This document shows positions 22,631-34,392 of a stretch of 64,000 bases of DNA, piece by piece; within the stretch, counting starts at the first letter, position 1, and the number at the start of each line of letters is the position of its first letter. The stretch comes from Welwitschia mirabilis. Lineage: Eukaryota; Gnetophyta; Gnetopsida; Welwitschiales. Position numbers and translations under genes: made by a program. The stretch spans positions 288,836,009 through 288,900,008 of the forward strand of contig JBOZIK010000001.1 of assembly GCA_051453625.1 (NCBI GenBank). The letters run 5' to 3'. Under the pieces are notes generated by a model. It made no database searches and had not been told where the DNA came from. It was given only the letters and a program-made list of their open reading frames with translations.

Positions 22631-23536
22631 GAATATTATCCTAGTAAAGAAGGTATATTACCTTACAAACACCCCCACAAATACTAACTTACACTCTTTA
22701 GATTAATCATTAGAAACATGTTACATGTATCCCATACCACTGTTACATAGAGTAACAATTTGGACATGATCAGAATCATCCAAGATAGTAAGCCTTTGGA
22801 GATGACCAAATTCTTTTTTATAATCATACCTGCTCACGTAGGTAATAGAATCAATTTACCTTTTCTATTTCTAGTTTTAGATCTGCTTTACAATGCTCTC
22901 TGTAATTCTTAGATGTGATGGTTGGGATAAGATACACATTAAAATCATTAAATACAAAAAAATACCCAAATAAAGAAGTCTAAAAATAAATATTGATTTC
23001 CAAATAACTTCAAGAATAAAAGAAAGAATAAGAGCCTTAAGACTACTCTCCAGNNNNNNNNNNNNNNNNNNNNNNNNNNNNNNNNNNNNNNNNNNNNNNN
23101 NNNNNNNNNNNNNNNNNNNNNNNNNNNNNNNNNNNNNNNNNNNNNNNNNNNNNTAGAATATGGTCCTAGTAAAAAAGGTATCTTATCTTACAAACACCCC
23201 CACAAAGACTAATTGACACTCTTTAGATTCATCATTAGAAACATGTTACATGTATCCCACACCACTATTGCATAAAGTAATAATTTGGACATGATTAGAA
23301 TCATCCATACCTACTCATGTAGGTAATAGAAGCAATTTACCTTTCCTATTTCTAGTTTTAGATTTTCTTTACAATGCTCTATGTAATTCGTAGATGTGAT
23401 GGTTGGGATAGGATACACATTGAAATCATTAAATATAAAAAAAATCACCCAAATAAAGAAGTTTAAAAATAAAGATTGGTTTCCAATAAATTCAAGAATA
23501 AAAACAAAAATAAGAGCCTTAAGACTACTCTCAAAC
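22631..23536. repeat. duplicated block around a 100-base gap
   Basis: 22631-23053 recurs at 23154-23536 (shared ACAAACACCCCCACAAA, AAACATGTTACATGTATCCC and more) with roughly 8% differences in the part compared and a deletion of about 40 bases in the second copy. Unidentified sequence. Confidence 0.7.
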
Positions 23537-23774
23537 TTCTTCTCAAGTCTCTTATTCTTCATTATACTTTTTCATCCCTAGAAGAAAGGGTAAAAAACCA
23601 ATTGGAGAAACCTATCATGTATCTTCTTCTCCTTATTCTCCTTCTTCTCATCATTCTTCTTCCACTTCAAGTGATACACTTTTAGAGCAAGTACCAACAA
23701 CTCAAAATACTTCAATAGTATATAGGGATATTTTTGAAATCTTTCCTCATTACAAATTTTTCCTAATCTCCTAA
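23523..23774 (+). pseudogene. Ser-rich open frame without a start codon
   Basis: An open frame of about 83 codons contains a basic patch PRRKGKKPIGE, then SSSPYSPSSHHSSSTSSD, then QNTSIVYRDIFEIFPHYKF before TAA. It has no Met. The basic and Ser-rich composition resembles the N-terminus of a retroelement gag or a low-complexity segment of a host protein, but no domain is recognisable. It sits in the second copy of a gap-flanked duplication; the first copy ends before it. Confidence 0.25.
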
Positions 23775-26540
23775 TTCCATTTAATCTATCATCTATTTGT
23801 AACTTGCTTTATATGAAAATTCTTATTATCATGTGTCCTTTATCCATTTTACTCCTTCATTAATAAAATCCTTTATCCATTAAATGCATATATCTATCTA
23901 TATCATTTTCAAGATAAATTATTCAAATCCTAGCCTTTACCCCCTATTTTTATTTTTCCCTATCTTTTTAAACTCATTCATTCCCATTCATATGCTTTAT
24001 TTCCCATGATTATGCTCCTCACTATCTTATGTTTGACATTTTTGCTTTTTGGTTATCAACTTATCTTTATTAGTGATATTACTCCATCTNNNNNNNNNNN
24101 NNNNNNNNNNNNNNNNNNNNNNNNNNNNNNNNNNNNNNNNAATTTGTAAATTGCTTTATATGAACATTCTTATTATCATATTTCCTTTATTCATTTTACT
24201 CCTTCATTAATAAAATCCTTTATCCATTAAATGTGTAGATCTATCTATATCCTTTTCAAAATAAATTATTTGAATCCTAGCCTTTACACCCTATTATTAT
24301 TTTTTCCTATCTTTCTAAAATTATTCATTTCCCACTCATACACTTTATTTCCCATAATTATGCCCCTCACTACCTTATGTTTGACATTTTTTCTTTTTGG
24401 TTATCAACTTTTCTTTATTACTGATATTATCCATCTAGGTGAGTATTTTCTTAAATACTATTTCACTTTTAGAAGCTCACTCTTGACATCTTACTCTTAT
24501 ACACATTGGATATGATATCCATGGCTTAGTAATCAAAAGCAAAGGACATTCTAATTTCTAAAACCATTTCATAGATATGCAAGAATCCATCACGGCCTTG
24601 AATAAGTAAACAATTCTANNNNNNNNNNNNNNNNNNNNNNNNNNNNNNNNNNNNNNNNNNNNNNNNNNNNNNNNNNNNNNNNNNNNNNNNNNNNNNNNNN
24701 NNNNNNNNNNNNNNNNNNTTAAATAAGCAAACAATTCTAATCCTTATTGTCATTACATTTCTATAACCACTATAGACCTCCTTCATTTTCTCTATTAGAA
24801 GAATAATAATATTACATATCCATAAATTTTTCAAGAGTTACATAATTTTAAAGATTAAGGATATCTTATTAGTTTTCTATTTATTTTACAATTCAGTATT
24901 TTTGCCTACCTAGAAGAGCATTGGTATGTTTATTTAGTCTTTAAGGNNNNNNNNNNNNNNNNNNNNNNNNNNNNNNNNNNNNNNNNNNNNNNNNNNNNNN
25001 NNNNNNNNNNNNNNNNNNNNNNNNNNNNNNNNNNNNNNNNNNNNNNTTCTAGAAGACTATTAGTATGGTGATTTGGTATTTAAGGATTAATTTGGATAGT
25101 GAAAGCATGCATCTAATAGAATGATTGAGCTCTATCTTCTTAAGAAAGGCTTAGTAGTATGGAGAGAGCTTCTTAAGGGTCAAATGACATTAGGGATTCT
25201 TCATTCATGAATGTTATTATTAAGGTATTTTGCATTTAACAAAGACAAACTTTTCTTATTTTTGTTAAAGGAAGTATTAGCATAGTTTCAATAGTAGTTA
25301 TTTGCCTTTTCCATTTCCTATTCATCCATCTCTATTCATTTTTTACTACTTGCTATTTTACAATTCATATTTATTCTATTATTCAATTTTTCCTATTTTA
25401 AAATTAATAATTTTTATTTATCACTTTGTCAAAATAAATAAAGGAAAAAAGAAAAAAGATAAAAAAATGGAAAAAAAATATGTAAACATCTGAAAACATG
25501 CAAGGGAATATGTCCATTCCTATCTTTATCATTTTTTATGTATGATTTTGTATACATAAAAAATATAGGGCAACTTGTGTAGGGAAATTTTAGAAATTTT
25601 TCCCTTGTTATAATTTTTTCTTAATATTTTCATATCTATTGATCTATGATATACTTATCACTTACTTTATATGAACATTATTCTTATCATATGCCCTTTA
25701 TCCATTTTATCCCTCTCTTAACAAAATCCTTTATTATCATTTTCAAAATAAATTATCCAAAACCTAATCTTCATTCCATGTTTATTTTTTCCTATCTCTT
25801 TAAACTCATTTATTTCCTACTCATGTCCTTTATTTTCTATTATTATTCCCCTCACTACATTATCTTTTATTTTTTTTAATTATCAACTTTTCTTTATTAC
25901 TAGTATGACTATACCTAGGTTAGTATTTTTACAAATACTATCTTACTTTTAGGAGCTCAATTTTAATATCTCACTTATGTACATATTATATATGATGTTA
26001 ATGATTTAGTAATTAGAAGTGGAGAATACTTTAATTTCTAAATCCCTTCTATAGACATGCAAGAAGTCCTTTTGGCTTAAAGAAGTGAACTAAACCCACC
26101 CTTATTATCATTACATTTTTACACCCACTATAGACCTCCTTCATATTTGCTCTAGTAAGAACAATAATCTTCCGTACACATAAATGTTTTATTATTTTTC
26201 CAATTCCAAAGCCCATAGATATATTATCAATTTTTCAATTATTTTATGGTTTACTATCCTTATCTACTTGGAAGAGCATTGGTATGTTCACTTGATATTT
26301 AAGCATTAATCTAAGTAGTAGAAGCCCACATCTAATAAAATGATTAAGTTCTATATTCTTGAGTGATGATTAAAAGTATGGAGAGAGGGCCTTAAGGGGT
26401 AAATGTTATTAGGGATTCTTCATTAATAAATGGTGTTATTAAGGGCTTTTACATTTACATAAAGATAGACTCTTCCTATATATATTAAGTAGAGCACTAG
26501 CAGAGTTCCAACAGTAGTGGATTTATAATTAAAAAATGCC
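23710..26540. repeat. unidentified repeat present about three times
   Basis: 23792-24089 recurs at 24141-24440 across a 51-base gap. A more diverged version of the whole 24.1-25.3 kb stretch recurs at 25585-26540 with no gap between. Shared landmarks are CTTTATATGAACATT, CCTTTATCCATTTTA, ATAGA.ATGCAAGAA, TAGACCTCCTTCAT, GAAGAGCATTGGTATGTT and TTAGGGATTCTTCAT. The third copy is clearly more diverged, so at least one duplication is real and old. No coding motif is recognised. Confidence 0.6.
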
Positions 26541-27470
26541 ACTTTCATTATTTTACTTTACATTTTATATCGTTTTAGGTTGTAATCTTGAATATAACAT
26601 AGCATTTAATCAATCTTTTCAATTTTCTATCATGTATGATTGATCCATTTAATTGCTCACTTAGCAAAACTACAATTGAATTTTGAAAAAGAGAAGGATA
26701 CATTCATTCATCACAGTGAAGCAACTGTGTTATACCTTTAAGGAATCATGAAGACTATGGAGATATTTTTCAAGATAAACCCATGAAAACTAGGGTTATT
26801 TTACTTCTTCAAGATGATCCTCATAAGCTTTAAAGATATGAAAAAATCATAGATAATTATGATTTTTGGACCATCTCATTTGTTTTTTAAAATATTAAAA
26901 ATAAATGTAACATAAAAGGAGGGGAACATAAAAATCACACACAAAAAAGTCTATTTGATGAATGAGCTTCATACTTTTATAATTATATTCATAAATGTAT
27001 AATGACCTCTATTTCCATTAACTAGACATTCAATAGATTCAATCCTTTTCCCTTTCTCTACCAATTTTTTACAAAAATTGATTTATGTTAAAGTATTTTT
27101 ACATTTTACATTTTATGTTTTTAAATATTTCTTAAAGTTGTGAATCCAAAAATATGCAATTCATTCCTATACATGTAATTCATCCCTAGTCAAATTATGT
27201 AATTTATGTAAGTCATGCTTTCTAATTTAACTTATAATTAGTTTAGAAATAAAATGTTAAAGTGAATTTTTAAGAGAATCCATGCTTTGTTTAAACTAAA
27301 TTATTCTAATCATTTTGCATTTTTTTAAAACTAAATTCATAATAATCTTAATATTGTTTTTTAAAAGAGAATGTGAAAGACCTATCCATTAAATAGAGTG
27401 AATGCTCATGCCATTTCTCCATCCCATTCATTTCTTACTTGATACTTTTTCAGTGGTCATCAATATGGAC
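26541..27470. other. AT-rich stretch, nothing recognised
   Basis: No gene, motif or repeat recognised. Confidence 0.4.
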
Positions 27471-27551
27471 TTTTTTTTAAATAATAATGGAATATATTAA
27501 GCTAGAAAATTTACATATGGAAGGTTAAAGTGCCCTAACTTGATGGGAGAA

Positions 27552-28871
27552 TTAAACTATTTAGAGAAAGAGAGAACATTTTATGGGGCATTCAAAGATG
27601 AACTAAACATAGAGTAAAAATGGGAGTGAAAATTCCCCTAGGAAAACAATCAAATAATGACAAACTAACTATCTAGGAAAGCATTCTACAATAAATGCAA
27701 AAATGAACTATTAACTAGCAAAACTAGGGTGAAAACACCTCAAAATATTAGAATTAACATAAAATAAAATTAGGCTAGAGAAATAACCTAAAGTATGAAG
27801 GATTAAAATTCTCTACAAAGGGGAAGAGATTACTATGATTATGTTCTAGTAGGAAGTAGCCCATTTCATTAGACAAGATCTTAAATGCTTGATTTATCTC
27901 TTTAAATTCTTCAACATTTGCTTGATTTTTATGTGGATGTAATCTAAGCATTTCTTTCTATAACTAGACTTAATAGCTTATGGAAGGGCTCTATAGGGAA
28001 TTTTTAAAGTGACAAAGGGGCATCTCTTAAGCTCATGAATTATTGCGAGCATGAACTCCCATTTTATAGTGTCCATATCTATATCTTTCTATGCATTATG
28101 ATGCTTTCTTCTAAAGAGGAATCTATGGTTAACTTCTAGATAGGACTGAGCTTTTTTCTAGCTGAGGGAAAGTTTGGCCATGTGNNNNCTCCCTTTTCTC
28201 CTAGGAGTTGATTAGTATCTACTCTTGAGCTATCTCTTAAACTATCTCTTGAGTTATCTCTTAAGCTATTTTCTTTTGGGTTAGGGATGAATTTGGATTC
28301 TCCATCTGGGGTTTTAGAGGTGGAGCCATCCCTTACTAAGAGTTGGAATTTTCCTACATAATTTTTCCCTTAGATTGAAGAACTTCTTCTATAATAACTC
28401 TTCTCTTAGATTTTCACCTTAAAGGAGTCTATTAGGGGTGTTACTACATGGGTGAAGAAGGGGCCTCTCTTATCCTAATCTCATTGGTTACTTTTCAAAG
28501 TGCCAAAATTAATCTATAATATCTAGTTGTATCTTTTATTGAAGGACTTGAACAAATAAGAAGGACAAATTCACTTGGATCCCTAAGTCTAAGGCTTTAA
28601 AAAACATGAAGGATAGATCTAATAGCTTAGAGTAATAGCTAGATTAAGTAAAATATTAGTCAACTAATTTTGTGCCTAAGCCTTAAGCGGGAAGTAGCAT
28701 CTTATAGCTGATGTATCCACTAAGAAACTTAGGAAGACCATAGGAAAGAAATGAATCTTATCTCACTGTCCTTATCTTCCAAAAGGGATCTTTTCTCTTA
28801 CCTATAGGGATTTATAATAGTCTAAAAAGAGAATATTCAGTTATTTCAATGGGAATTCTTCTAAAGATTAT
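27552..28871 (-). pseudogene. broken gene with J-domain-like end, copy 1
   Basis: Minus-strand coding remnant, read from 28871 down. Long open pieces carry few stops, for example LLDLSFMFFKALDLGIQVNL, then KNYVGKFQLLVRDGS. A charged repeat SLRDNSRDSLRDSSR follows (15-bp DNA period, 28218-28265), then WEFMLAIIHELKRCPF. The C-terminal part (27862-28013) reads LKIPYRALP, stop, AIKSSYRK and, after a one-base shift, MLRLHPHKN, VEEFKEINQAFKILSNE. The order fits the J-domain pattern LG(I/V)---A----IKK-YRKL-L--HPDKN----E-FKEIN-AY-VLS, with helices II and III and the loop recognisable. The HPD tripeptide that stimulates Hsp70 ATPase reads HPH. The upstream part matches nothing I know. Confidence 0.55.
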
Positions 28872-28971
28872 NNNNNNNNNNNNNNNNNNNNNNNNNNNNN
28901 NNNNNNNNNNNNNNNNNNNNNNNNNNNNNNNNNNNNNNNNNNNNNNNNNNNNNNNNNNNNNNNNNNNNNNN

Positions 28972-30440
28972 TAAACTATTTAGATAAAGAGAGAACATTT
29001 TGTGGGGCATTCAAAATGAACTAAAAATAGAGCAAAAATGGGAATGAAAATGCCCCTAGGAAAACAATGAAATAATGAGAAACTGACTATCTAGGAGAGC
29101 ATTCTGTAGCAAATGCAAAAATGAACTATTAACTAATAAAACTAGGTGAAAACACCTTAAAATATTAGAACTAATATAAAATAAAATTAGGTTGGAGAAA
29201 TGACCTAAAGTATGGAGTATTAGTATTCTCTACAAAAGAGGAAGAGCTTACTATGATTATGTTCTAGTAGGAAGTAGCCCATTTCATTAGACAAGATCTC
29301 AAAAGCCTGATTTACCTCTTTAAATTCTTCAACATCTGCTTGATTTTTATGTGGATGTAACCTAAGCATTTCTTTCTGTTATTAGACTTAATAGTGTATA
29401 GAAGGGCTCTAACAAAGGGACATCTCTTCAACTCATGAATTGTTGCAAGCATGAACTTCCATTTTAAAATGCCCATATCTATATCTTCCTATGAGTTATG
29501 ATGCCTTTATTCTAAAGAGGAATCTATGATTAACTTCTAGATAGGACTGAGACTTTTTCTAGCTAAGGGAAAGTCTGGCCATGTTATTTCTCTCTTTGCT
29601 CCTAGGAGTTGATTAGTATCTACTCTTAAGCTATCTCTTAAACTATCTCTTGAGTTATCTTCTAAGCTGTCTCCTTTTGGGCTAGGAGTGAATTCGACTC
29701 CTCTATTTGGAATCTAGGGGTGGAGTCGTCCCTTACTAAGAGTTGAAATTTTCCTACATAATGTTTCCCTTAGATTGAAGAAATTCTTCTATAATAACTC
29801 TTCTCTTAGATTTTCACCTTAAAGGATCCTATTAGGGGTGTTTCTACATGGGTGAAGTAGGGACCTCTCTTGTCCTAATCTCATTGGCTACTTTTCAAAG
29901 TGTTAAAATTAATCTAGAATGTCTAGTTGTATCTTTTCATTGAAGGATTTGAACAAAGAAGAAGGACAAATTCACTTGGATCCCTAAGTCTAAGGCCTTA
30001 AAAAACATGAAGGATAGATCTAAGATCTTAGAGTAATAGCAAGATTGAGTAAAATATTAGTTGACTAATTCTATGCCTAATCCTCAAGGGGGTAGTAGCA
30101 TCTTTTAGCTAATTATCCACTAAAAAACTTAGGAAGAGCATAGGAAAGAAATGAAGCTCCTCTCACTGTCCTTGTCTTCCAAGAGGGATTTTTTCTCTAC
30201 CTATAGGGATTTCTAAGAGTATAGAAAGAGAATATTTAGTTATTTCAATGGNNNNNNNNNNNNNNNNNNNNNNNNNNNNNNNNNNNNNNNNNNNNNNNNN
30301 NNNNNNNNNNNNNNNNNNNNNNNNNNNNNNNNNNNNNNNNNNNNNNNNNNNTTCAATGGGAATTCTTTTAAATATTATGTGCTACCCTCTCTAAGGTCTA
30401 TAAAATGGAGAGATTTTGATGCTTGAATCTTCCCTAAGTT
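28972..30440 (-). pseudogene. broken gene with J-domain-like end, copy 2
   Basis: Second copy of the preceding gene, offset by 1420 bases, with the same frame structure: KHYVGKFQLLVRDDS, SLEDNSRDSLRDSLR, ITWPDFPLARKSLSPI followed by TAG, and WKFMLATIHELKRCPF. Then MLRLHPHKNQADVEEFKEV and NQAFEILSNEMGYF (29281-29415). It shares the frameshift just before MLRLHP and the HPH triplet. It lacks 21 bases encoding the start of the J-like domain. The upstream end continues past the gap at 30252-30351 to about 30440. Both copies are bounded by 100-base gaps, so they may be two haplotypes of one locus. Confidence 0.55.
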
Positions 30441-30794
30441 GGTATATGAGGGTTCCTCATTTCATAGCCTACACTTTATCCCATAGGCTTAGGCATCCTT
30501 TAAATAGCCTGATATTAGATGACTTAACAATGGGTGTAGCTCCCATTGCAATTTTAAGTTAATAAAGATAATACTCAATCCTTCTAGTGGTATTTAAAGG
30601 AAATAGTAAGGGGTACTATTAAAAATAAAATCATTTCTAGTTCTTTAAATCTACTAATAATTTAAGCGAATCCCATCATTTAAGTAAGTTTCAAATACAT
30701 TACAGGTTTGGTAGTACTTCTTCATAATTGCCATTAATTCTTTACTCTAAGTACATTAATGATACAAGTGGTGTATATTTTTAGGACAAAACTG
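30441..30794 (-). other. region between the J-like pseudogene and the LINE
   Basis: Minus-strand open pieces are short and no motif is recognised. It could be the 5' part of the J-like pseudogene or the tail of the LINE. Confidence 0.3.
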
Positions 30795-31077
30795 NNNNNN
30801 NNNNNNNNNNNNNNNNNNNNNNNNNNNNNNNNNNNNNNNNNNNNNNNNNNNNNNNNNNNNNNNNNNNNNNNNNNNNNNNNNNNNNTAAGAGTTATATTTT
30901 ACATATTTATTTAGGAGGATTTATTTATCTCTATCTCCATGGCAAATGTTTAAGTCTAGCAGGTGTCCATGAGATTTGATGATATGTTTTCTTAGGTAGG
31001 ATTATCTTTGATTAGTGCTTGAATTTGGGTATTTGTAATTGATTAAATCAATCTAAGATTATCATCTCTTAGTTAGT

Positions 31078-32101
31078 CTTTTCAAAATCCGGTGAGCTCC
31101 TGTAAGTAGATAGTCCTTTGATACCTAAATCCCCTAGCCTCTTGATTCCTTTGGTCAAGCTATTGTCTCTCATTTATAAAGATGAGTATAGTTTTGGTCT
31201 TTACCTCTAGACCATATGAATTCCTTTAAGATTCTATTAATTTTTTGAATGATGTTCTTCTAAGGATGTAATAACGGAAGCTATATATCTAAAGGAAGAT
31301 ATTAGACATGAGTTAGTAAGAATAATCATTTCTTTAGAGGAAAGAAAATTATTTTACCAAGAGTTACATCGTCTTTGAATAGACTCAAGGATGTAGTTTT
31401 AGATAAGGGTCTTTTTCCAATTTCAAAGGGGGATTTCCAGTTAGATTTCTTGCAAGTATTCCACTTTAGCATTCAGGATTTTGGTAATTTCATTCCCTCT
31501 GACACTGTTTGTACCCAAGGTATGGTTTCTTAACTTGTTCTAGTTAGTATGAAGACCTACAGCTATCATGAAAAGGTTCATGAAATTCTTAATAGCTCTT
31601 GCTTACTAACATGATGCCTTAGTCAGATGATAGTAATCATTTGCATAGTGATTATTAATGAAGGTTTGATCTCTAATCTTGACTCCTAAAACTCTATTAC
31701 TTTTTAAGAAAACCTATAAAATATTCATCAAATAGGAAACTATGTGGGGATAAAGAGTTCTCCTATCTTAATTCTTGACCTACTAAGAAAAATTTTAACT
31801 TGTGATTGTTAACCTCCACATTAAATTTAGCTAATTCTTACATATCTAGCCAAATATTAAAGATGTCTTGATAAAATCTAGTTTTCCTAAGGAGACTTTC
31901 TAATACTTACCAACTAATAGAATCATAATCTTTAGCAATATTTATTTTAATAATAAGAAAAAGAAATTTATATTTTTTTATAAAATGAATAATATCATAA
32001 GTCAAAAGGATTTAGTCTTAGATATACATGGACCTGATGAAGCTAGATTGATTCTTTAAAATAACCTTGGACAACAGGGGGCAATATAGTCAACCATGAC
32101 T
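31078..32101 (-). pseudogene. LINE RT and C-terminal segment, second copy
   Basis: Near-duplicate of 32202-33220. From 32070 down: NQSSFIRSMYI, stop, ILLTYDIIHFIKKYKF, KINIAKDYDSISW (family F--DL-KAYDR--W), then LKFFLVGQELR (family F---RGLRQGDPLSP), DQTFINNHYANDY (catalytic YADD reads YAND), and a C-terminal piece at 31085-31300 reading KGIKRLGDLGIKGLSTYRSS, the family's GGLGI--L---N-ALL. It shares with the other copy the Asp-to-Asn change, so that change predates the duplication or is common to two haplotypes. Confidence 0.75.
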
Positions 32102-32201
32102 NNNNNNNNNNNNNNNNNNNNNNNNNNNNNNNNNNNNNNNNNNNNNNNNNNNNNNNNNNNNNNNNNNNNNNNNNNNNNNNNNNNNNNNNNNNNNNNNNNN
32201 N

Positions 32202-33420
32202 TCTTTTCAAAATCCAGTGAGCTCCTATAAGAAGATAGTCCTTTGGTATCTAAATCCCCTAGCCTTCTTATTCCTTTGGTCAAGCTATTATCTCTTATTT
32301 ATAAAGATGAATATAGTTTTGGTCTTTACCTCTAGATCATTTGAATTCCTTTAAGATTCTATTAATTTTTTAAATGATTTTCTTTTGAGGATGTGATAAC
32401 GGAAGCTATATATCTAAAGGAAGAGATTAGACATGAGTTAGTAAGAATAATTATTTCTATAAGAAAAAGAAAGTTATTCTACCAAGAGTTGCATTATCTT
32501 TAAATATACTTAAGGATGTAGTTTTAGATAAGGGTATTTTGCCAATTTTAAATGGGAATTCCCAGGTAGATGTCCTACAAGTCTCCCACTTTAGCATTCA
32601 AGATTTTAGCAATTTCACCCCTTTGATACTATTTCTACCCAAGGTATGGATTCTTAACTTGTTCTAGTTATTATGAAGACCTATAGCTATCACAAAAAGG
32701 TTCATGGAATTCTTAACAGCTCTTACTTACTCACATGTTACCTTAGTCATGATGATAGTAATCATTTGCATAGTGGTTATTGATGAAGGTTTGACCTCCA
32801 ATCTTGATTCCTTAAACTCTATGACTTTTTAAAAAACCTATAAAATATTCATCACAAATAGGAAACTATATGGAGATAAGGAGTCCCCCTATCTTAGTCC
32901 TTGATGTACTAAGAAAAATTTTAACTTATTATTGTTAACCTCCACATTAAATTTAGCTAATTCTTGCATATATAGCTAAATATTTAAAATGTCTTGATAA
33001 AATATAGTTTTCCTAAGGAGACTTCCTAATACTTACCAACTAAGAATCATAAGCTTTAGCAGTATTTAATTTAATAATAAGAAAAAGAAATTTATATTTG
33101 TTAATAGAATGAATAATCTCATGAGTTAAAAGGATTTGGTCCTAGATATACATGGATCTAATGAAGCTATATTGATTCTCTAAAATCACCTTGGATAACA
33201 AGAGGGCAATATAGCCAACCATGATTTTTATGAAGATTCTATAAAGAATATTGTAGATACCTTAGGGTCTGAAGTCCTCTGGTTTACTGGAATTATTCTT
33301 TTTAGGGATAAGAACAACCCTGGTTCTATTTATTTCCTTTGGAATGTGATTATTATAAAGATATCCTACATGATGTATTAATTATTGTCCCCCTAAGATA
33401 AAATCCTGAGATTTTAAAAG
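32202..33420 (-). pseudogene. LINE reverse transcriptase remnant
   Basis: The N-terminal RT block at 33200-33400 is well preserved: IPKEINRTRVVLIPKKNN, PEDFRP, stop, GIYNILYRIFIKIM, ENQYSFIRSMYI. This is the family's P--LN-T-I-LIPK-----V-DFRPISL-NV-YKI-SK--ANR followed by NQSAF. Below it lie the KAYD-type block, the decayed GLRQGDPLSP block and YAND in place of YADD, then the LGDL-IKGL C-terminal motif. The stop after DFRP replaces the expected P-[IQ] region. Identification is firm. Confidence 0.85.
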
Positions 33421-34199
33421 CTTAACTAGCCACCTGTTTAGTCTAGATGCTCTATTATTCTTCATAGACCTCATAGCTAATAGGACTTCATCTCTGTTTA
33501 AGGATTTAATAAGTTAAGAGTTGTCTTGATTAGAATTTCTTCTATTCTTTGGTATAAGGCTGGGGATGATATCATCCCATTCCCAAATCCTCATAAGATA
33601 AACCTATATTTCATATCTATGTTCTATTTGTTTTTAGTTATGTGGCCTCTCATAATAAGCCTTTTGATCCTATTATTTATTCTATGTTGATTGGCTTGCT
33701 GGAAGAAAACCTAGTATGTTTGCTCCCCTTTTTAAGACATTTTATCCTTGATCATTCTCTCTAATAATTTTATCAACATTTATTTCTTATAGTTTTAATA
33801 TACATTAATATTCCCTATTATAAAGGTAATCTTGGTCTTCTTCCTCTTCCTACTTAGCCTAGATTNNNNNNNNNNNNNNNNNNNNNNNNNNNNNNNNNNN
33901 NNNNNNNNNNNNNNNNNNNNNNNNNNNNNNNNNNNNNNNNNNNNNNNNNNNNNNNNNNNNNNNNNCTATTATAAAGGTAATCTTGGTCTTCTTCCTCTTC
34001 CTACTTAGCCTAGATTCTTTGGATTTCTTCCTTAATATCTACTTTGGATTCAAATCTTTCTTTATCTTTTCTTTTATAGTCCTTTATATGGGCTTTTAAG
34101 GTGTTAAGGCCTCTATAAAAGAAGATTAAGGATCATGTCTAATCATACTACCTTATATTTTTTCCATTAAAGTTTTGATTTCTATTTAATTAATCTAAT

Positions 34200-34392
34200 A
34201 TCATTTCATGCTAAATGGAATTTTCTAGGATACTATCATCTTCACTCTGAGTCTAATAGGATGGTGATCTGAAGCTATTTTGTTTAGGCCATGGGCTTTT
34301 ATTGGGAGCTTGACTAAGTCCTTTCCAATAAAAAATATATCAATTTTAGACATGATCAAATTGTTGCCTATCTTTTTATTAGACTAGGTGTA
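34200..34392 (-). pseudogene. LINE endonuclease, C-terminal part
   Basis: Reads YT, stop, SNKKIGNN, SKIDIFFIGKDLVKLP, and IASDHHPIRLRV. These match FTWSN------RLDRFL and SDHCPI of the apurinic-type endonuclease, including the SDH catalytic Asp-His. The rest of the domain is lost in the 899-base gap that follows at 34393-35291. Confidence 0.75.

Noticed and set aside
23476-23685. 69-codon frame ending in a Leu-rich stretch
   Set aside because: Alternative frame of the Ser-rich stretch TCTTCTTCTCC; composition only.
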